Assembly: GCA_947497475.1 (NCBI GenBank)
Contig: CANMGS010000001.1
Span: forward strand, 372,001 to 436,000
Direction: 5' to 3'
Origin: an uncultured Amylibacter sp.
Lineage (GTDB): Bacteria > Pseudomonadota > Alphaproteobacteria > Rhodobacterales > Rhodobacteraceae
DNA length: 64,000 bases
Shown here: positions 1-8,787 of the stretch, piece by piece
Layout of the letters: the number at the start of each line of letters is the position of its first letter
Numbering within the stretch: position 1 is the first letter of the stretch
Position numbers and translations under genes: made by a program
The notes under the pieces: generated by a model
What the model saw: only the letters and a program-made list of their open reading frames with translations
Databases searched by the model: none
What the model was told of the DNA's origin: nothing

Positions 1-777
1 AAGTTGCGTGATGAAGTTATTGATGAACTTCATAAAGAACTTCTTTTGATAAATCTGAAAACGAATATCAAACAACGTACCAAGGCGTTCGGAAATCATT
101 GCCATACGGTGCCGCCAACCACCGTTTGTTCTTAACGAGCTTGCACCCGCTGCATTTTCGCCAATTTCTGCGGCAAGTTTACGGACTTCTTGAATGCGTT
201 CCTTGTGCAATAGATTCACTTGACGTTGTAGTTTTGGAATAAGCCAAGCTTGCAAAGGGATAAATGCAACAGCAGCTAACCCAAGCCAAAAGCTTTGCAT
301 AAATAAGAACACCAATATTGTCAGCATTTGCCCTGCTTGCAACACAGGTTGTGCCAATGCATCGCCCATCAACCCACCCAAAGGCTCAGCCTCTGCCGTG
401 ATCATAGAAACGAGTTCGGCTTGCGAAGTCCGTCGGAAATACGGTTGTGGAAAACGTAATACGCGTGAAATCAACGAATATCGAAAACGGCGCAACATGC
501 GCTCAGACAAGACACCTTTCATTGTATTGATACGCATCTTTAACAAGCCATGGGCAAGTATAGCGACAAGGAAAGCTATACAGAGCAGGCCCAAATACGG
601 CACTTGCTCGATATCATAGCCATAGGCATTAATTACATCACTATCTGCACCAATCGCATCGTTGATGATCTGTTTTGGCAACTCGAGCGTTAGATAAAGT
701 AATGGAAACAAAAATGCTGTAACAGCAAGTAAAATAAACTGCTGTCGTTTCGAATATTTCCAAATAAATGCAAACAA
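1..777 (-). CDS. ABC transporter, transmembrane domain (partial, C-terminus outside window)
   Basis: The minus-strand frame is open from about 819 to the window edge and encodes an exporter-type ABC membrane domain. It has hydrophobic helices near residues 15-35, 60-80 and 145-185 and the usual amphipathic cytoplasmic loops. The nucleotide-binding domain would lie beyond base 1, so substrate and domain completeness are unknown. The start is unclear: no ATG exists near the expected N-terminus, and TTG at 777 is the first plausible start in frame. A GTG at 801-803 in another frame gives a short peptide that stops after six codons, just where the long frame picks up, so a one-base frameshift is possible. 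It is divergent from the XRE-cupin gene. Confidence 0.75.
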   Translation of the reverse strand, partial: MFAFIWKYSKRQQFILLAVTAFLFPLLYLTLELPKQIINDAIGADSDVINAYGYDIEQVPYLGLLCIAFLVAILAHGLLKMRINTMKGVLSERMLRRFRYSLISRVLRFPQPYFRRTSQAELVSMITAEAEPLGGLMGDALAQPVLQAGQMLTILVFLFMQSFWLGLAAVAFIPLQAWLIPKLQRQVNLLHKERIQEVRKLAAEIGENAAGASSLRTNGGWRHRMAMISERLGTLFDIRFQIYQKKFFMKFINNFITQL

Positions 778-822
778 AGATTTAGGTATTGGATTTCTCC
801 ACTCTAATATTGGAGGTTGTTA

Positions 823-1163
823 AATTGCATCTCTATAGACGCAGGAATAGACACATATAAGTCTTTAATTTTGCAGACAACCATTGTTTGTAAGTAGACA
901 GTAACATTATCGCTATGTCTATACATCTAGCCAAATATCAGCCGTCAAAATGATGGCAATAACACAGATGGTAAACGCAATAATTTCACCTTTGTTTTAT
1001 TCGTGAACAAATAGATAGGCCTAGAGTTCTTTTTCGCAAAAAATTCCTAAGAATTAAATTAATTTACCCATATGATAAAAAATTCTTCGGGTGCACAATA
1101 TTTATGCTATAAAGAGAAATATTTACACGAATACGATGGTGAACACTTTAAGGAGTTATTATT
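823..1163. other. Intergenic region between ABC transporter and XRE-cupin regulator
   Basis: This is an AT-rich, gene-free stretch that should hold the divergent promoters of the ABC transporter and the regulator. A small inverted repeat (AATTC-CTAA-GAATT) lies at 1042-1055. A good Shine-Dalgarno sequence (AAGGAG) sits at about 1150-1155, just before the GTG at 1164. I see no RNA gene or small ORF in it. Confidence 0.5.
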
Positions 1164-1820
1164 GTGGCTGGGTATAAAACCGCAGTGGAACAGAATATCG
1201 TGAATTTAGGCCAGAACCCACACCGCATTCGTGATGAACGTGAAAAAGTCCTTGAAATTGCTATTGGCAGAGAAGTTAAAGCGCACCGGCGTCAAAAATC
1301 TCTTACCGTATCAGAGCTGTCTGAACGGACAGGTCTGTCTATTGGCATGTTATCCAAAATAGAAAATGGCAATACTTCACCATCATTGACCACATTGCAA
1401 ATGTTGGCAGACGCACTTGGATTGCCGATTACGGCCTTCTTTAAACGTTTTGAAGAAAACCGTGTAGCTGTTCACACGAAAGCCGATGAAGGCGTTGAGA
1501 TGGAGCGTGCAGGTACACGTGCGGGGCATCAATATAATCTGTTGGGGCACATAGGCACGAATTCAAGCGGTGTAACTGTAGAACCGTATCTGATCACCTT
1601 AAGCACAGAAGCTGATGTTTTTCCAACATTCCAACATGATGGGATCGAGACACTTTACATGTTGGAAGGAGAAGTGGATTATCGTCACGGAGATGATATT
1701 TACCCCCTTAAACCAGGTGACACGCTTTTCTTTGATGCCGATGCACGTCATGGGCCAGAAAAGCTGGTAAAGTTGCCAGCAAAATATCTTTCTATTATTT
1801 CTTATCCGCAGAAATCTTAA
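1164..1820 (+). CDS. XRE-family regulator with C-terminal cupin domain
   Basis: This is a 218-residue DNA-binding regulator of the XRE-cupin class. An N-terminal helix-turn-helix spans about residues 35-90 (GREVKAHRR, LSERTGLSIGMLSKIENG, SPSLTTLQMLADAL). A cupin_2 beta-barrel spans about 145-215 (HDGIETLYMLEGEV, LKPGDTLFFDA, RHGPEKL). The start is GTG at 1164, chosen for the AAGGAG ribosome-binding site about 8 bases upstream. Proteins of this build often control amine or amino-acid catabolism, with the cupin binding a ligand. Its place at the edge of the methylated-amine island, convergent with the dmm transcript, makes it the best candidate regulator of these genes. That role is inferred from position only. 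Confidence 0.88.
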   Translation: MAGYKTAVEQNIVNLGQNPHRIRDEREKVLEIAIGREVKAHRRQKSLTVSELSERTGLSIGMLSKIENGNTSPSLTTLQMLADALGLPITAFFKRFEENRVAVHTKADEGVEMERAGTRAGHQYNLLGHIGTNSSGVTVEPYLITLSTEADVFPTFQHDGIETLYMLEGEVDYRHGDDIYPLKPGDTLFFDADARHGPEKLVKLPAKYLSIISYPQKS

Positions 1821-1829
1821 AACGCTTCC

Positions 1830-2777
1830 TTAAGTGTTTGGTGCATCTGCAACATGATCCAAAGATTGCATGATTGGTTTTGCTTCACCAATTGGGTCGC
1901 GCATTGCGTTTATTATGGGCTCAAAAGCCAGTCTCAATGTATTAATACACACGCCATGCTGATTGAATGGGGTAGGCCTCTGTTGGTATTTGCCGTTCTT
2001 GTCAAATAGATCGGGTAATTTACTGTTGGCATAAAACCCTTCGATCATTTTTAAAGACCAAATATTTTCTTTATGGTCTTGTGATATAAGCTCGAAGGCC
2101 TTTTCATTAGTTTTTTCAAAATCTATCATCATAAGTATACCCACAAGGGTAAGCATTTCTTTGTCGTTTGATCCAAACAACATATCGTTACGCATTGTCG
2201 CATTATAATATCTGAAGATATTCAAATAAGTATAAGCGAAGCCCAAAGGCTCTATCTGCTCTTTTGGGTAATTCTTCAGAGCTTCTTTGTAGCTGGTTAC
2301 GGTTTTTGCTTGGTTTTCCAATTCCTTCAAAGCCAAATCAGGCTTAACCAGATGATTAAGCCGAAGGGGTTTTATAAGGTCAGCAATATCTTTCATATAA
2401 TGTACGTTTTCGTATTCATCTGGATCCAAATACGGTTTCTCAGCGATCCTATTCCGATATTTGATTAAGAATGACTCTGAACCCAACTCTTGTGCAGACT
2501 TGCCGCTTCGTTTCATCGCCATATGAGGTAAATTAACGAAGCTTAAAATCCGAGCCCAGATATATGCTTTTTTTGATATCTTACGTCCAGAATGCGTAAA
2601 GCTATCCCGTGAAAAAGAGCCTCTATTACTTTCTCTGTATTCCGCACAGGCGACCAATCCGCATGATGTACATTTGATTAATTGAAAACGGTGGTCATCA
2701 TCAAATTCGCTTGGACCTAGCTCTGCACTATATGTGATTTTTAAACTGCTATTATCACATTCGGGACATACAAGCAC
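1830..2777 (-). CDS. Hypothetical protein with N-terminal zinc-ribbon-like motif
   Basis: I do not recognise this 315-residue protein. The N-terminus carries two CxxC pairs about 30 residues apart (CPEC near residue 4, CTSC near residue 36), typical of a zinc ribbon. The rest is helical, charged and without membrane segments. It starts at a GTG inside the 3' end of the preceding gene (23-base overlap) behind a GAAGGGA ribosome-binding sequence, so it is probably translationally coupled. It is last in the minus-strand series dmmABC-orf109-orf315. A role in assembly or regulation of the dimethylamine monooxygenase is possible but rests only on this linkage. Confidence 0.75.
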   Translation of the reverse strand: MLVCPECDNSSLKITYSAELGPSEFDDDHRFQLIKCTSCGLVACAEYRESNRGSFSRDSFTHSGRKISKKAYIWARILSFVNLPHMAMKRSGKSAQELGSESFLIKYRNRIAEKPYLDPDEYENVHYMKDIADLIKPLRLNHLVKPDLALKELENQAKTVTSYKEALKNYPKEQIEPLGFAYTYLNIFRYYNATMRNDMLFGSNDKEMLTLVGILMMIDFEKTNEKAFELISQDHKENIWSLKMIEGFYANSKLPDLFDKNGKYQQRPTPFNQHGVCINTLRLAFEPIINAMRDPIGEAKPIMQSLDHVADAPNT

Positions 2778-3084
2778 TTAAAGTCCCTTCAATAAATTTA
2801 TCTGGCACGTCAAAAATACCGTCTTTCATATTATCTGACTCGTCTAAGCGCACCTGTGTACCATTCGTCCCTTCGACGAAAAATAACATGACGTGGCAAT
2901 AGTGACTGCCCTTTGCCGAACCATGCGCACGCATTAGTAATGCGCCGCTTGCATCGCGAACTTCGAAACTTTCACTTACCCCGAAATCATGACCGCCATC
3001 TGAATAAGAACGGTCATTTAGTTTAAAGATTTGACGCCCAGATATAGGGTCAGTTTCTACAAGTTCCCATTGTTTTTCAGACAT
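2755..3084 (-). CDS. Hypothetical small protein downstream of dmmC
   Basis: This is a soluble, acidic protein of 109 residues and unknown family. I used the ATG at 3084; TTG and GTG codons further upstream could lengthen it to 120 residues but have no better ribosome-binding site. It follows dmmC by 67 bases in the same direction and overlaps the next gene by 23 bases, so the two unknown genes form a coupled pair. Visible features are one internal Cys-His pair (SHYCHV) and a C-terminal Cys. I see no signal peptide or membrane segment. Function unknown; an accessory role for DmmABC is only a guess from location. Confidence 0.7.
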   Translation of the reverse strand: MSEKQWELVETDPISGRQIFKLNDRSYSDGGHDFGVSESFEVRDASGALLMRAHGSAKGSHYCHVMLFFVEGTNGTQVRLDESDNMKDGIFDVPDKFIEGTLSACMSRM

Positions 3085-3151
3085 ACTACTATCTTTAGTT
3101 TTTGAGTTCACATTCAAAAAACTACCAACAGCGCCAAATAAAGCAATAGGG

Positions 3152-4219
3152 CTATTTTTCTAATGCTGGTTCAGTTTCCAAATCAGGCCAAATGCCATCG
3201 GATGTCGGCTTGCCATCATCAAACTTTGATAGATAATCCAACATCATAGGGCGATTATCGATGAAGCCTTTGTAAGTTGCCAACTCTACAGGCAGATCAC
3301 GGATCACACGATGCAAACGGCGGCCCCATTTTGGAACTGTCATCAAATCTTGGAAAGAACAAAGATAACAGCGGATTGGGAATACGAGCGCGTTTGAACG
3401 CGGCAGGCGGAAAAATGTTTGTAGCTCTACACGCAAATGTTGTTTCTCACCGATATTTTCAGGTGTCAGCGTAGTTTTTTGAACACCCCACTTATGATAA
3501 TTTTCAGGGGAGGTATCCAACAATGGGTTCACCGTCATTGTCCAGTTCAAACGACGCGCTGGTGATCCCTGTTGAATGTTCAAAAGGAATTTCAAAGCGC
3601 GCACAAAGATACCTTTTTCATGCGCCAACGGCACAGGTGCATGCCATTCAAAGAAATTCATGCCGATATCAAAATCCAAAGACCAATCGGCCTGAGTGGT
3701 AACGATGCCTGCATCCATCCACAGATTATCATCGCGCTGATCTAGCACACAAAAATCACCTTGCGTCTGACGCGTGATATATTCCATTGGACCGTATGGC
3801 AGCGTGGTTTCATCCATGAACGTAAACTTATCATCAATACCAAGTGGCTTGTTGATCCAATGCCATTGGTCACCATCACGGTGTAGTTCGAACAGATCAG
3901 GGTAATCTTCGGATTTTGAAACCATGATCAGTTCCAACAAGTCCCACCCAGCCAAGGTCATATGCGGTAATGACTGACAGCGTAATGGGTCGTCATTCAG
4001 AACCATCGCGCGGTCCTTCATTTCCGCCACATAGTGTTCATCCACATCAAAGCGTTTTTCATAAACAGAGCCATCTGGGCCACCACGATGCTGTTCCATA
4101 TTTACTGCATACATATAGCTGTCTTCGTGGAACGGGAATGGGAAGCGTTTGATCGCCCAATCAGAGTTCTTAAACGTATAATCGTCGCGAAACGTTTCTT
4201 CGTTGAATTGTATTGTCAT
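3152..4219 (-). CDS. dmmC: Dimethylamine monooxygenase haem subunit DmmC (DUF3445 / oxidative N-demethylase family)
   Basis: This 355-residue protein belongs to the haem-dependent oxidative N-demethylase family (DUF3445). Family hallmarks include the RQTQGDFCVL stretch, a histidine-rich FEWHAPVPLAHEKG segment, and the C-terminal RLPRSNALVFPIRCYL region. Together with DmmA and DmmB it forms dimethylamine monooxygenase, which converts dimethylamine, O2 and NAD(P)H to monomethylamine and formaldehyde. In Ruegeria pomeroyi dmmABC suffice for activity. Here it follows dmmB by 9 bases, and the gene order dmmD-A-B-C matches the known cluster. DmmC should be the oxygen-activating subunit that receives electrons from DmmB. 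Assignment of letters follows the published order. Confidence 0.9.
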   Translation of the reverse strand: MTIQFNEETFRDDYTFKNSDWAIKRFPFPFHEDSYMYAVNMEQHRGGPDGSVYEKRFDVDEHYVAEMKDRAMVLNDDPLRCQSLPHMTLAGWDLLELIMVSKSEDYPDLFELHRDGDQWHWINKPLGIDDKFTFMDETTLPYGPMEYITRQTQGDFCVLDQRDDNLWMDAGIVTTQADWSLDFDIGMNFFEWHAPVPLAHEKGIFVRALKFLLNIQQGSPARRLNWTMTVNPLLDTSPENYHKWGVQKTTLTPENIGEKQHLRVELQTFFRLPRSNALVFPIRCYLCSFQDLMTVPKWGRRLHRVIRDLPVELATYKGFIDNRPMMLDYLSKFDDGKPTSDGIWPDLETEPALEK

Positions 4220-4228
4220 AACTCTCTC

Positions 4229-5194
4229 CTATCGGTCCAAAACAAGGGTTTTACCCTCGAACCGAGATACGCATGGCATGATCTTTTTGCCTGATGCGTG
4301 TTCATCTTCTTCTAGCCAGTGATCGCGGTGGATGAATTTACCATCATAACCAATCACATTGGTTTCGCATTGGCCACAAGCCCCGCCACGGCACAAATAA
4401 GGCGCATCTACACCTTCACGTTCCATGGCCTCTAACAGGCTTTCTTGTTCGCCAACTTGGATCACCTTGTTGGATACAGCGAGTTTAACCTCAAACGGTT
4501 TGCCGGGTTGTGGCGCTAAGAATTCTTCGTAATGAACTGCTTCACGTGGCCAACCCAATTCAGCCGCTTTTCCGCGCACCCAATCAATCATACCTTTCGG
4601 CCCACACACATAGATATGCGTCCCAAGTGGTTGGCCGTCTAATAGGTTTTCCAGATCGATAAACTGTTTCTGATCATCGTAATAAATATTCACATCGTTC
4701 GGATGTGTAGATGTTAGTTCATCGACATAAGACCCCAACGCTTCTGAACGACACGCGTAATGTAGCTCCCAGTTGCCGTGCGCATGATCCAATTGTTTGA
4801 TCTGCGCCATAAACGGTGTGATCCCAATACCACCCGCAATCATCAGATGCTTCTTGGCACGTAAATCCAATGAAAACAGATTCACTGGGTAACTCAGAAC
4901 CATTTCATCGCCCACGCTTACATTGTTATGCATAAACAATGATCCGCCACGGCCTTCGTCATCACGGCGCACTGAGATCATATAGGTGCTTTGATCACGC
5001 GGATCGGACATCAAGGAATATGGGTTTAGACGTGTGATATCGCCATCCTTCATCTCAATAACAGTATGTGCACCACCAGAGAATGTAGGGAAAAGCTCAC
5101 CATCTGTGCGTTTGAATTCGAACCGTGTCACCAAGTCGTTTAGTTTTACAATATTGGATATGGTTACAGCTATTTTATCTGTGCCAGCGCTCAT
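4229..5194 (-). CDS. dmmB: Dimethylamine monooxygenase reductase DmmB (FNR-like with C-terminal 2Fe-2S ferredoxin)
   Basis: This is a 321-residue reductase of the phthalate dioxygenase reductase/VanB type. An N-terminal FMN-binding barrel is followed by an NAD-binding lobe (IAGGIGITPFMAQI, YVCGPKGMIDWV) and a C-terminal plant-type ferredoxin domain with the cluster motif C-x4-C-x2-C (CRGGACGQC) and a distal Cys (MPC). It takes electrons from NAD(P)H and passes them to the haem subunit DmmC. The start codon overlaps the end of dmmA by 4 bases, so the two are translationally coupled. Length and domain order are normal. Confidence 0.93.
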   Translation of the reverse strand: MSAGTDKIAVTISNIVKLNDLVTRFEFKRTDGELFPTFSGGAHTVIEMKDGDITRLNPYSLMSDPRDQSTYMISVRRDDEGRGGSLFMHNNVSVGDEMVLSYPVNLFSLDLRAKKHLMIAGGIGITPFMAQIKQLDHAHGNWELHYACRSEALGSYVDELTSTHPNDVNIYYDDQKQFIDLENLLDGQPLGTHIYVCGPKGMIDWVRGKAAELGWPREAVHYEEFLAPQPGKPFEVKLAVSNKVIQVGEQESLLEAMEREGVDAPYLCRGGACGQCETNVIGYDGKFIHRDHWLEEDEHASGKKIMPCVSRFEGKTLVLDR

Positions 5195-5799
5195 TTGTAC
5201 AACTCCACAGCTTCAGGAACATTTCCAGGATCTTCGGCATCAATGCATACACCTTGGTATGCTGCTAAACGACGAGAATAATGATCACGCACAAAGAGAT
5301 TCAATCCGCAATGTGAGCAGACGAATGGATCCATGATGACATCTTCGGTTATGCCTTTGCAGTGAACACATTGCATGCGGCGTGCAACGGATCCGCGATG
5401 TTCTGTTTGAATGGCAGTATATGGGATGCCGGCATTTGTTGCCTCTAACATGGCTTGCCCCATCAAACCTTCGGTTCCAGTCAGGTATACCTGCAGCCCC
5501 ATATGGGCGTCTGCCAATGTGCGCTGTAACCGTGTAACAGATGCAGCATAACTTGGCCCGACATACATCTGCTGTGGCTTTAACGCTTCCAGCTTTTTGA
5601 CGTATGTATCACCCGTATTTTTGGGGATATAAATGATGTGTGCATTCGCCACTAAATCTTTATCTGCTTTAGCCACATCAAGAATAGCTTCTGCACCTTC
5701 TGCATCAGCCACAAATAGATGCGCCTTGCCTGCGCGTGGTTCTAGCGTGCCATAGACGGGGCGACTTTTTATACTTTCTGGAAATTTGAATTTGGACAT
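5191..5799 (-). CDS. dmmA: Dimethylamine monooxygenase subunit DmmA
   Basis: This 202-residue protein matches the DmmA family. A Rossmann-like N-terminal region (about 1-130) is followed by a C-terminal zinc or iron ribbon with four cysteines at about 144, 147, 161 and 164 (CVHC and CSHC). It is one of the three proteins needed for dimethylamine oxidation; the cysteine ribbon may bind iron for electron transfer. It lies 71 bases after dmmD, with a strong hairpin in the gap, and overlaps dmmB by 4 bases. Its exact mechanistic role is not settled. Confidence 0.9.
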   Translation of the reverse strand: MSKFKFPESIKSRPVYGTLEPRAGKAHLFVADAEGAEAILDVAKADKDLVANAHIIYIPKNTGDTYVKKLEALKPQQMYVGPSYAASVTRLQRTLADAHMGLQVYLTGTEGLMGQAMLEATNAGIPYTAIQTEHRGSVARRMQCVHCKGITEDVIMDPFVCSHCGLNLFVRDHYSRRLAAYQGVCIDAEDPGNVPEAVELYK

Positions 5800-5834
5800 A
5801 TGCCCAGCATCCTCTTTATTTTAGTAAATTGAAA

Positions 5835-5856
5835 GGTGTGGGCTTGAACCCACACC
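5835..5856 (-). terminator. Hairpin between dmmD and dmmA
   Basis: A perfect 8-bp stem (GGTGTGGG / CCCACACC) with a 6-base loop lies in the dmmD-dmmA gap. On the minus strand it is followed by TTTCAATTT, a weak U-rich tail. It could act as an attenuator or partial terminator, or as an mRNA processing or stability element that sets different levels of dmmD and dmmABC. Confidence 0.6.
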
Positions 5857-5870
5857 AATTTTGAAATCGC

Positions 5871-7019
5871 TTAGCCTTTGGCTGCGCGAATTTTCTTTTC
5901 TTTGTCGTAGAATGGCATTTCCTCTGCTGTTGCTGCCAATTCAGTGCCATCTGGTTGGCGTACAGTCAGTTTTGTGCCTGCCTTAGCAACAGAAGGATCA
6001 AGACGCGCAATTGCAACGCTGTAGTTGTTCAATTCTGACGATAAGCCATAAGTGATAACGCCAACATCCTTACCGTCATGCAATACGCGAGCATACATTT
6101 CCATCTGATCCATGCTGTCGCTCAATTGCACACCGTAAATCTTGAAACGTTCTTTGCCTTCCATTGCATAATGGTTTTCAGCGCCAATGAACCCTTCTTT
6201 GCCTGGTGAAACTGTGAACTCCAATCCCAACTCCCAGATTGTATCGCCACAGGGTTCATCATCGAATGGGAATGTTTCGGAGTTGTCGCCTGGATAAAAC
6301 AACAGATAGCTTTCAATCCGTAGCATATCGAGTGTAGAGAATTGCACTGGACGAATGCCCATGCTTTCGCCTTCGGATAGGATACTATCCCATACGTGAA
6401 CAGTATCTTTTGCACCTACAAAAATCTCATAGCCACGCTCACCAGTATAACCTGTGCGAGAGATCATAACGTTCACACCAAATAGCTTGGTATGCATAAT
6501 GCCGAAATAGGCTAAATCACGTATGCCATCGATATGCTTTGCTAAGAAATCAACAGCAACAGGGCCTTGCAGTGACATATCGTGCAGATCGTCATCAAAC
6601 AGCACAGATACGTTCTTTGCCGCAGCAACCGTTGTTAATTGCTCCATTCCTGTGCCAGTACCGTGTACTACCATCCATTGATTAACACTGATGTGGTAGA
6701 TGATGCAGTCGTCAATAAATTTACCGTCAGAGTTCAGAATAGACGCATAGGTTGAGCGACCAACGCCAATTTTATCTACATTGCGCGTTGTTACGCGGTC
6801 AATCACATAGGCCGCATCTGGACCAACCAAATGCACTTTTTTCAAACCAGATACATCCATCAATCCAGCTTTTGTTCGAATAGCTTCGTAATCAGCTTTT
6901 GCGCGTTCTGGTGTGTTGTCATAGAACCATGCGGTTCCCATACCGTTCCAGTCTTCTAACTCACCGCCAATTGCGCGATGTCGCTCTGCGAGCACAGATG
7001 CTCTCCAAAGAATAGCCAT
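5871..7019 (-). CDS. dmmD: GcvT-like aminomethyltransferase DmmD (folate-dependent)
   Basis: This 382-residue protein is a GcvT/YgfZ-fold aminomethyltransferase. An N-terminal folate-binding domain (about 40-290, with RTGYTGERGYEIFV and the SYLLFYPGD region) is followed by a C-terminal barrel (about 300-375). In R. pomeroyi dmmD is required for growth on methylamines although dmmABC alone give activity; it probably channels the formaldehyde released by the monooxygenase onto tetrahydrofolate. The start at 7019 is chosen for its GGGAG ribosome-binding site; the frame continues upstream without one. It lies ahead of dmmABC in the same direction, separated by a hairpin. Confidence 0.88.
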   Translation of the reverse strand: MAILWRASVLAERHRAIGGELEDWNGMGTAWFYDNTPERAKADYEAIRTKAGLMDVSGLKKVHLVGPDAAYVIDRVTTRNVDKIGVGRSTYASILNSDGKFIDDCIIYHISVNQWMVVHGTGTGMEQLTTVAAAKNVSVLFDDDLHDMSLQGPVAVDFLAKHIDGIRDLAYFGIMHTKLFGVNVMISRTGYTGERGYEIFVGAKDTVHVWDSILSEGESMGIRPVQFSTLDMLRIESYLLFYPGDNSETFPFDDEPCGDTIWELGLEFTVSPGKEGFIGAENHYAMEGKERFKIYGVQLSDSMDQMEMYARVLHDGKDVGVITYGLSSELNNYSVAIARLDPSVAKAGTKLTVRQPDGTELAATAEEMPFYDKEKKIRAAKG

Positions 7020-7116
7020 AGTGAATCTCCCAAGTGTTTTTGTTTTTCTAAAATACATTCAGACTCAGGATGCATCAAAAAGCAAGACTGTTATTAAATA
7101 AATATTCCTCTCAGGC

Positions 7117-7144
7117 AAAAAAGAAGGGCCGCAAAATGCAGCCC
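7117..7144 (-). terminator. Rho-independent terminator after amtB-orf57
   Basis: On the minus strand, a 7-bp stem (GGGCTGC / GCGGCCC, one G-U pair) with an ATTTT loop is followed by TTCTTTTTT. It ends the amtB-small protein transcript before dmmD, so dmmD must have its own promoter in 7020-7116 or depend on read-through. Confidence 0.8.
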
Positions 7145-7168
7145 CTCCTATTCATGTAAGTGTTAAGC

Positions 7169-7342
7169 TTACTTTTCAGCTTTTTCGTATTGCTTCTTCT
7201 CTGAACGGTTGCCCGCCCATAGAACGTAAACGCAGATACCCGCTGCTATCAAAGTGTAGATCCCAGTCATTGCAGATCCTGCACCCATAAACATGGCTCC
7301 GTCTACTACGTCCCAAGTCGCACTATCATATGGAAAACCCAT
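7169..7342 (-). CDS. Small single-pass membrane protein (57 aa) next to amtB
   Basis: This 57-residue ORF starts at ATG 7342 with a GGAGAGAA ribosome-binding site about 6 bases upstream and stops at 7169. The N-terminal part is short and acidic, one hydrophobic segment spans about residues 20-43 (GIYTLIAAGICVYVLW lies within it), and the C-terminal tail is highly charged and lysine-rich, predicting a single helix with a cytoplasmic tail. It begins 25 bases after amtB in the same direction and is followed by a clear terminator, so it is co-transcribed with amtB. It may be an AmtB partner or a methylamine transport helper. I recognise no named family. Sequence composition and context support a real gene. 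Confidence 0.78.
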   Translation of the reverse strand: MGFPYDSATWDVVDGAMFMGAGSAMTGIYTLIAAGICVYVLWAGNRSEKKQYEKAEK

Positions 7343-7367
7343 TTGTTCTCTCCTTTTCTAGTTTCGA

Positions 7368-8762
7368 TTAATCAGACGCCGCAGCAGATGCTGGGATGCC
7401 TTCTGGATAACCTTGTGCCGGTACTTTCACTGGATCTAATCCTGCGATTTCAGCTGCTTCAGGTGTACGTAACATACCCATAGACTTAAGGATAAGAGAC
7501 ACAACATAACCTGGAACAAAGCCGAGCAAGAAGAATACAACAGCACCAACGATTTGACCGATTAGGTTAATTGTTGGCACTTCACCTGCTGCACCTTGTA
7601 ACGCTGGAAAACCTGATGCAAATACACCAAGCATAATCACACCATATACACCGATTGTACCATGGACAGTTACAGCGCCCACAGCATCGTCGATACCGCG
7701 GTTCTCTAACCAAGTTGCGCATGGTTTAAGGATAACCCCTGCGCTGAATGCAACGATAAATGCCAATGCTGGGTAGTAGATATCCAAACCAGAAGCGGTT
7801 GAGATAATACCAGCAAGTGCACCAGACATCATCCAGAATGGGTCTTTTGTATAAATCCATGCACCGATGATACCACCTGCAATAGCCATAAGAATGTTGA
7901 ATGACAATGCAGATAGCGTGATTGGAGTGCCGTAAATAGTCGCCGGTTTATCCGCGAACCAAGACCAAGCTTCACCTGGTACGATGACACAAGCCATCAA
8001 GAAACCCCAGAAACCGACGATGATTAACATCAAACCTGTCACTGTAAGTGGCATGTTGTGACCTGCAATATGATTTGCAGAACCGTCAGCATTAAACTTG
8101 CCAATACGTGGACCTAGATTGATCAAGACACCCAGTGCAAAGAAACCAGCCACTGCGTGTACAAGACCCGCTGCACCGAAATCATGAACACCAAACTTAG
8201 TCACTAACCAACCATCTGCATGCCAACCCCAAGCCGCAGCAACAACCCAAGCAAATGAGCCAAGCACGATAGCGAGGATAACAAATCCGACTGTTTGGAT
8301 ACGTTCAATCACAGCACCGGACATGATGGATGCAGTTGTAGCTGCAAACAATGCAAACGCACCAAAGAATACACCAGAGGCCTGATCGGCGATGTTCGGA
8401 CCCATGTATTGTGCGCTTTCACCCCAACCTAACGCGATAGAACTGGCATATTCAGCGCCAGAGATACCCGCAGGGCCTGCTGTGAATGTAAAGCCTGTTG
8501 GGAAACCCCAATAAACCCACCATCCAAAGAAATAGAATGTTGGAACCATAAAGGCGAACGCCAATATGTTCTTCACACCTGATGATAAAACGTTTTTCAT
8601 CCGCGATGCACCCATCTCGTAGGCCAAAAAGCCTGCGTGAATAATGATCATCAACGGAATTGTTAGATAATAGAATGTTTCGGCAAACATGGTGTTGGTG
8701 ACACCAGCACTTCCCTTTAACGCGGCAACTTGTGCCGTGAGTTCAGCAATTTGTTCTTCCAC
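7368..8762 (-). CDS. amtB: Ammonium transporter, AmtB family
   Basis: This 464-residue membrane protein has about eleven transmembrane helices and Amt-family motifs (AGFLAYEMG, AAAWGWHADGWL, FGAAGLVHAVAGF, GTIGVYGVIMLG). It moves ammonium across the inner membrane. Translation starts at GTG 8762 behind a GGGAGGG ribosome-binding site. It is divergent from mgsA and lies inside the methylated-amine island, where it may take up ammonium or methylammonium or recover ammonia released by N-methylglutamate synthase. No glnK gene is adjacent, which is unlike the usual glnK-amtB arrangement. Substrate preference cannot be read from sequence. Confidence 0.93.
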   Translation of the reverse strand: MEEQIAELTAQVAALKGSAGVTNTMFAETFYYLTIPLMIIIHAGFLAYEMGASRMKNVLSSGVKNILAFAFMVPTFYFFGWWVYWGFPTGFTFTAGPAGISGAEYASSIALGWGESAQYMGPNIADQASGVFFGAFALFAATTASIMSGAVIERIQTVGFVILAIVLGSFAWVVAAAWGWHADGWLVTKFGVHDFGAAGLVHAVAGFFALGVLINLGPRIGKFNADGSANHIAGHNMPLTVTGLMLIIVGFWGFLMACVIVPGEAWSWFADKPATIYGTPITLSALSFNILMAIAGGIIGAWIYTKDPFWMMSGALAGIISTASGLDIYYPALAFIVAFSAGVILKPCATWLENRGIDDAVGAVTVHGTIGVYGVIMLGVFASGFPALQGAAGEVPTINLIGQIVGAVVFFLLGFVPGYVVSLILKSMGMLRTPEAAEIAGLDPVKVPAQGYPEGIPASAAASD

Positions 8763-8787
8763 TTTTTCCCTCCCATGGGTTGTAAAA

